Shown piece by piece: positions 58,421 through 64,000 of a stretch of 64,000 nucleotides of DNA. Each line of letters opens with the position of its first letter. The first letter of the stretch is position 1. Origin of the DNA: Chrysomallon squamiferum (taxonomy: Eukaryota > Mollusca > Gastropoda > Neomphalida > Peltospiridae); contig CM022670.1 of the NCBI GenBank assembly GCA_012295275.1, forward strand, positions 7,693,712 through 7,757,711, given 5' to 3'. The translations under genes and the position numbers were made by a program. The notes beneath the pieces were generated by a model. That model had not been told where the DNA came from and searched no databases. It worked only from the letters and a program-made list of their open reading frames with translations.

Positions 58421-60903
58421 GTCTTCAAATGTTAATATTAAAATTATTAAATTTATTGATGTATAAGAAAGGAAAAACCGCTGTCTCTTGTTTATAAGTT
58501 TCTCCTCTTTGATTAGGAAGAAGTGTTAGTGTACCCTCCCACGGACAGGAAAACACCAATCATAGCTTCTGATTTAAAAAAAGAAAACAAAACAAGTTAT
58601 TATGTGATAGAACCTGGAGCTGCATGTTACTCCAGAATCCGCAAACCTGCATAAAAATGGGCAGATTAGCGCGCTGTATGTTACTCTCTGGAAAAGACAT
58701 TATTTTTTTTTTTTTTTTATTTTTATTTTTTGTTGTGTTTGTTATAAATTACGATAAGCCACGAAAGCACTTTTGAATGCACCGCCCTATATAAACTGGG
58801 CTAATAATAGAAGTACACGCAACACCAGAAAGCACCAGCATGTAAGAAGTATGGGGAATTATCGGGCCCACGTTAATGAGATTATCAAGTGGAAGATCTG
58901 AAACCGACACGACAAGAACGCTGCTTATCAATTCTTCACGTATCCAAGTATGAAGCGTGCAGTTTGTGCTGGAGATGCTCCATCAGTCATTGTTGTTTTA
59001 GCATGCTTTCAACATGACACTGACAAACTTTTATTAGACTCCGAGCTGAGCGCTTCCACCACTCCATAATTAGCCCCGTTTCTTCCGCACTCGAGAAACA
59101 CGGCAGTGACTATTTATATGCTAATGATGAAATGAACAAAGCAGCAGAGATTAAGTATGCAGCGGACAGGCAGACAGAGAGACAGACAGACAGACAGACA
59201 GGTAGGCAGGCAGATAAACAGATAGGCTAACAGACAACCAGATCTACAGGACAGAGACATACACAAACAGACCGAACGACACTTCAGACAGACAAAGAGA
59301 GAGACAGACTGTCAGACAGACAAAGAGAGAAAGAAAAGACCGACAGACAGACAGACAGACAGACAGGAAGTCAGAAAGACCGACAGACGACCGACAGAGA
59401 GACAGGTAGATAGACAACGATAGAAAAATAAATAATAGCCAAAATTTCCGACAAATATGTAGAAAGCCAAATGGATAGCTAGATAGAAAAACTGCCAGAC
59501 AGACAAACAAACACAAAAGCAGAAACGTAGACAAGCAGGGACAGAGGGAAGCAGACTGAAAGATATGCACGCTGGCAAAGAGGCAGGCAAACGGACACAC
59601 AGGAAGTCAGGCAGAAGACAAATACATAAAGCCAGTTAGTACTTACATTCTCTACTAAAACAAAAAGAGTGTGAAGTAGAAGAAGAAAAAGAAGATAAAA
59701 GAGAAAAAGAAAAACGATTTAATTGACTGGTATTCTTCAACAGTAGGGGTCGTCATTAACCTGGTAACTCTATCCCAGATTGTTTGCTGGCGCCACTTCT
59801 TGAAAACGTGCTTAAACACAGTGGGACCACTCAGGCTGAATTATGATGAATAGTCACTAATGTTCCTGAAGTGTTGTTTAGTTTTCTTGGAAAATTCTAG
59901 AAAAATATGTGCTTTCAGTTTAACAATTATATTGCTTTTATTTTTGTTTTTAGTTACAGTAATTTTTTTATTATATATATATTTTTTTAAATTTAACCTT
60001 GATTTAACCATTTTGCTTTTGCTGTTGCTGATGCTGCTGCTGTTGCTGTTGCTGCTGCAGTTGCATTGCTATTTGCAAAACAGGAATTATATAGTGACTA
60101 AGATGACAAAGCCATTTTGTTGTGATGTTAATTATGACTAAGCTGACCATTATACTGAGACTGCTGATAACGATGACAAATTTCATGTTTACGTCAGCGA
60201 CGAAAACTCATCTCTTACTCTGCCAAGAGATATTAATGACAATGCCAATAAAAATATTGTCTTAAGTATTCTCAGAATTTATTGATAACGAAATAAGAAT
60301 AAACAGAATATTCTAAAATTCAATATGAGTTTCAACGTAATGATGATGTTTCAGCTGACTGTTGCAAATCCAGCCTTCAAATGTCATAATTGTATGATAT
60401 TCAGTGCAATGTCAGGGAGGTATTGCATGCATCCACACTTGGCACATGTTGCACGTGCACACAGGTAATTACATATGGAACACGAGAGTTCCGAAACACA
60501 CGAGTCACCGGTTCACACGAGTACATCTGCCCAAGCTAAACCTTGAGAAATGCAAGCTTTGAGATCTTGAACATCTTGCTACGAGTGTTTGTTTATTCTC
60601 TGGACTGTTCCACTCAAAACTAAGGGCCAAATTTACTAAGCCAAGCGTAGTTTGTCGTTGTTACTGTTGTAATTTTTTTTTTTTTTTTTTTGTTGTTGTT
60701 GTTGTTCTTTTTTTTTTGTTGTTGTTGTTGTTGTTGTTTTTGTTGTTGTTGTTGTTGTTGTTGTTATTTTCTAATTTCTATTATTGTTTTCTTACCAGAC
60801 TTGTGAACGTAACGAATAAACGTGTGTAAGATCAAAATTATTATTATGGTATGTAAATTCCACCCATTTTTCTCTTTCTTTCTTTCTTTCTTCCTTTTCT
60901 CTT

Positions 60904-60934
<31 letters not shown>

Positions 60935-61547
60935 TTCTTCTTCTTCTTCTTCTTCTTCCTCTTTTTTAGAACCTCTAAAGATTATCAGTGATTGGCTTCA
61001 TTGGCGTGAAAGAACATCTGAGGAACTAAGGTTTTATGTTTCATCATAACACTGCACAGTAGCAGAGAGTGAATCTGTTTGTGTTGTACACAGATAAAGA
61101 GAGAAAATGAAAGACTCACCGGTTAACAATGTGGTAGTTAAGATCTGCAAGATCTGATAATCGTTTCAGAGACCGCACGTTCATTCTATATAATTATATT
61201 AACATTTGATACAAATCAGTTTTTACTCGTTCCAGCCAGAACTCCGTGGCAAAGATTTGATGCTATTAGGTAATAAAAGTGAATCTGCTCCAAGCCTTTG
61301 CGGGTTTCCTCTCTCACATAATGTATGAAAAAAACAAATCATCGTTAATATTAAGATGATTTCACGAAACGTCCGTTATCTTAACAACACAAGATGTGAA
61401 GAAGGATGATGCAGCTAACTTATTAACATGGACGTAGCTTTTTCAAATGAAATCTGTAATGATGATGATAGTTGTTGTAGTTTTTCTGACTATGTATGTT
61501 TTATTTATTCAGTTTATTATTAATATTATTATTATTGTTGTTGTTTA

Positions 61548-61596
<49 letters not shown>

Positions 61597-62491
61597 GGCA
61601 ATGAATTTTTATTCTTAATACAAATATGTGAACATATGTAGTAACTGTTTAAATAACAGCTATTATCCGTTGATATTATTATGTTATGTTAATACTAAAT
61701 TATAAATCAAACAATTACTTCTAATACTATTAGGTTAAAACGAAAGAAAAAACCTGTTGGTAATTCGCTTTAATTATTAGTCGCTCTGTTCTGTACAATT
61801 CGTAACATCTCCATGTGATGATATAATGCGAGAACTGAATACAGATAAGTGATATTAATTGCAACATTTAATCTCAGCACTAGATAAGAAACGCGTCGAT
61901 TTATGGAGTGACGTAACAGAGCAGCAGAGAGCATCAGTTTCACGAAACCATGGCGACAGGTGCGGCTGGAAGAATGTCAAGAACTCTTAAATCATAAAAC
62001 AAGACAAAGAAATCTTTCCGCATTAACTTCCGCGTTGCACGTGCAGCATTTATCCCAACAGTCCCTAAAAGTAAGTCACGTTTGTCACTGTGAGTCATGG
62101 CGGCACTTTAATAGCTAAATCAGCGATATTCTTCGAGAATGTAAAACGCTTAGCTAAACTCACAAATCATTATCTTCAGGTGCTAGCATAATTCAAATTA
62201 TCGGTTTCTCAAACAAGCATGGAGGTTATTTTTGAAAAGTAATAATAAAAGTGATGACAATGATGGTAATGATAATGATGACGATGATAGATAAATATTG
62301 TTTTTGATAGGCAATATCTTTGGTAAGTTTTCACTGTCAGAAACCAGCAGGGATAACACATTGTCTATTCAATTATTTTAAACTGTTCTGAACAGGTGCC
62401 AAGGCCATTTCTGTTTTAACCCTTGCTCTACAATTATTTTTTGACAGACATTTATTTCCACTGGATAAATTTTCTAATAAATTCAATGTTT

Positions 62492-62580
<89 letters not shown>

Positions 62581-63829
62581 GTGTGTGTCAGACACACATT
62601 TTTACTATAAAGACGACAAGAAAGGAAGCAGACATACCGCTCATTTTAGAAGGAATCTTTTGCATCATCTTTCTAAAGATAGTAAAGTGCGCAAACCATG
62701 GCCTTTGATAAACTAGTTATGGAGCACTGATCGGAACCGGAAAAAAGCTCAGATAGCATAAAAAGAACTGATTGCATGACAGTTACTAAAACTGCAAAAT
62801 TATCTACACACAAGCGAGAAATAAAGGACCTTCGTGTTCAAAGGTCACAGAATACTGCATCTGGTCAGCAACAGTAAATAAACATTTGGCCCAAGTTAAG
62901 CGTATTTGTCTTTGTAGCAGCTACGTAAATTGAAGTAACTATTTACGTATAGCATACATGGGAATCCATGTATTCTCTCTCTCAGTGGGAAACGGTTCTA
63001 TTATGTTAATTGAACAACACATGCGCGCGCGTGCATCAGCAGACCTTACTCCTGGTGTCGGGTTTCGTTTAGCTGCAGAGTCGACACTATTTCTGGCGAT
63101 GCCAGCGATCTACAGGTATGCTAATGAAGTATCCGGAAAAGCCAAAGCAAAATACTGACTCTGTATCGCTTTTGTCTGTAGACGTAAATATGGCTGAAGC
63201 TGAAATCTCACGAAGCAGAAATGTAACAATACAGCTTTCCTAAAGACTGACCGTTTAGAAAGTCTGCATAAAAATTGTTTTAAATACTCCTGTAATTTGG
63301 ATTTTTATTGTAGGTGAAATAATTATATTTTTTGTATATTTCATACATTACGGATTTGTAATCTGGCTTTAAATTAGTTTCACACTGATCTGAATCATCA
63401 GTTTATTTGTATACTTAATACCTAATAAACAACATTCTTTCTTAGTTAATTTATTAGTAGTAGTAGTAGTAGTAGTAGTAAAAGTAGTGTTTTATTATTA
63501 TTATTTTGTCGTTGCTGTTGTTTTGTTCCTGTTTTTTGTATTTTTTCTTATTTACTTATTTTATCTTTTTATTTATTTATTTATGTACTTTTACTTTTTC
63601 AATTTTGTTTGTTTGTTGTTGTTGTTTCTATTGTGTGTTTGAAAATCCTGTCTGTATCAATTACAGTTTAAACCGAGGATAGTTTATTTATTTATTTATT
63701 CCTCTGAATACTAAGCGAAAGTATTAAATATCCAGCAGTTGAATAACAGATAAATAATCAGTTTAATTTCGTATAAATAACAAGAACGACGACGACCACT
63801 GCAACATCAACAACAACTACAACAACAAC

Positions 63830-63886
<57 letters not shown>

Positions 63887-64000
63887 TTCATTAAACAGCA
63901 ACTTTTCCAACAGTTTAAAAGTAAACAAAAATCAGTAAATTTCAGAAGAAAAAAAAATTAAAACTTCAAAACATATATATGTCAAACAGTAAACTGAAAT
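58416..64000. other. Intergenic, no gene supported
   Basis: Simple repeats dominate: GACA (59,158-59,420 and beyond), TTG (60,691-60,766), TTTC/TTC (60,869-60,962), TTA (61,546-61,594), CT (62,493-62,578), TAG (63,451-63,480) and AAT (63,826-63,884). The frames at 59.2-59.6 kb and 62.4-62.7 kb are translations of these. The frame at 62,958-63,158 lies in a less AT-rich patch but has no domain I recognise. Confidence 0.6.
62493..62578. repeat. (CT)n microsatellite
   Basis: Pure CT run of about 43 units. Confidence 0.98.

Noticed and set aside
59244-59600. Cys/Leu/Ser-rich 118-codon minus-strand frame
   Set aside because: Low-complexity translation of GACA/GACAGACA repeats; the pattern repeats with the DNA period.
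62373-62716. Ser/Leu and Glu/Arg repeat proteins
   Set aside because: Translations of the CT microsatellite on both strands.

Overview
The window is animal nuclear DNA: genes are split by GT/AG introns, it is AT-rich, and it is full of microsatellites (TG, CT, AT, ATT, TTTA, TACA, GACA/GATA) and interspersed repeats. The one long gene is a complete paramyosin that looks molluscan, with all coding exons in phase. With the repeat style (TATATACATACATAC runs, TTTATTTA tracts, tRNA-derived SINE-like fragments), a cephalopod mollusc such as an octopus is the best guess. This is an inference; no species marker was seen. Layout: (1) About 1-28 kb is a tandem array of small LRAT-domain acyltransferase-like genes, all on the minus strand. 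Four copies keep a four-exon structure and the His/His/Cys catalytic residues (exon spans 1017-2523, 7765-9048, 18030-19708, 26221-27668). At least seven more positions hold broken relics of exon 3 or exon 4. The spacers are repeated families that mark old unit boundaries. (2) About 8.4-14.45 kb and 27.0-33.19 kb are two copies of a roughly 6 kb segment about 18.6 kb apart. Each carries an LRAT gene, a THAP-domain DNA transposon with terminal inverted repeats, and a copy of the paramyosin 3' flank. The right edge of this duplication lies in a TG microsatellite just downstream of the paramyosin stop codon. (3) 33,269-49,068 (minus) is paramyosin: 14 coding exons, 870 residues in the preferred model, with consistent splice phases. 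A TATA-like box, an initiator, a CCAAT palindrome and a perfect CArG box lie upstream. Two clusters of muscle-type motifs (MEF2, CArG, M-CAT) lie in the large first intron. (4) About 49.6-64 kb has no gene I can support. It holds simple repeats, SINE-like fragments, a foldback element and a perfect 86 bp tandem duplication. The LRAT and paramyosin genes have no obvious shared function. Paramyosin is a thick-filament core protein of invertebrate muscle. LRAT-domain proteins are thiol acyltransferases or phospholipases of lipid metabolism. The least ordinary observations are: a 221 bp inverted repeat enclosing the last exon of one LRAT gene, which would fold into long double-stranded RNA; an LRAT C-terminus apparently acquired from flanking repeat DNA; a mosaic LRAT copy with a displaced splice acceptor; and a paramyosin cassette exon that encodes exactly one heptad and has a second in-frame acceptor 90 nt upstream.
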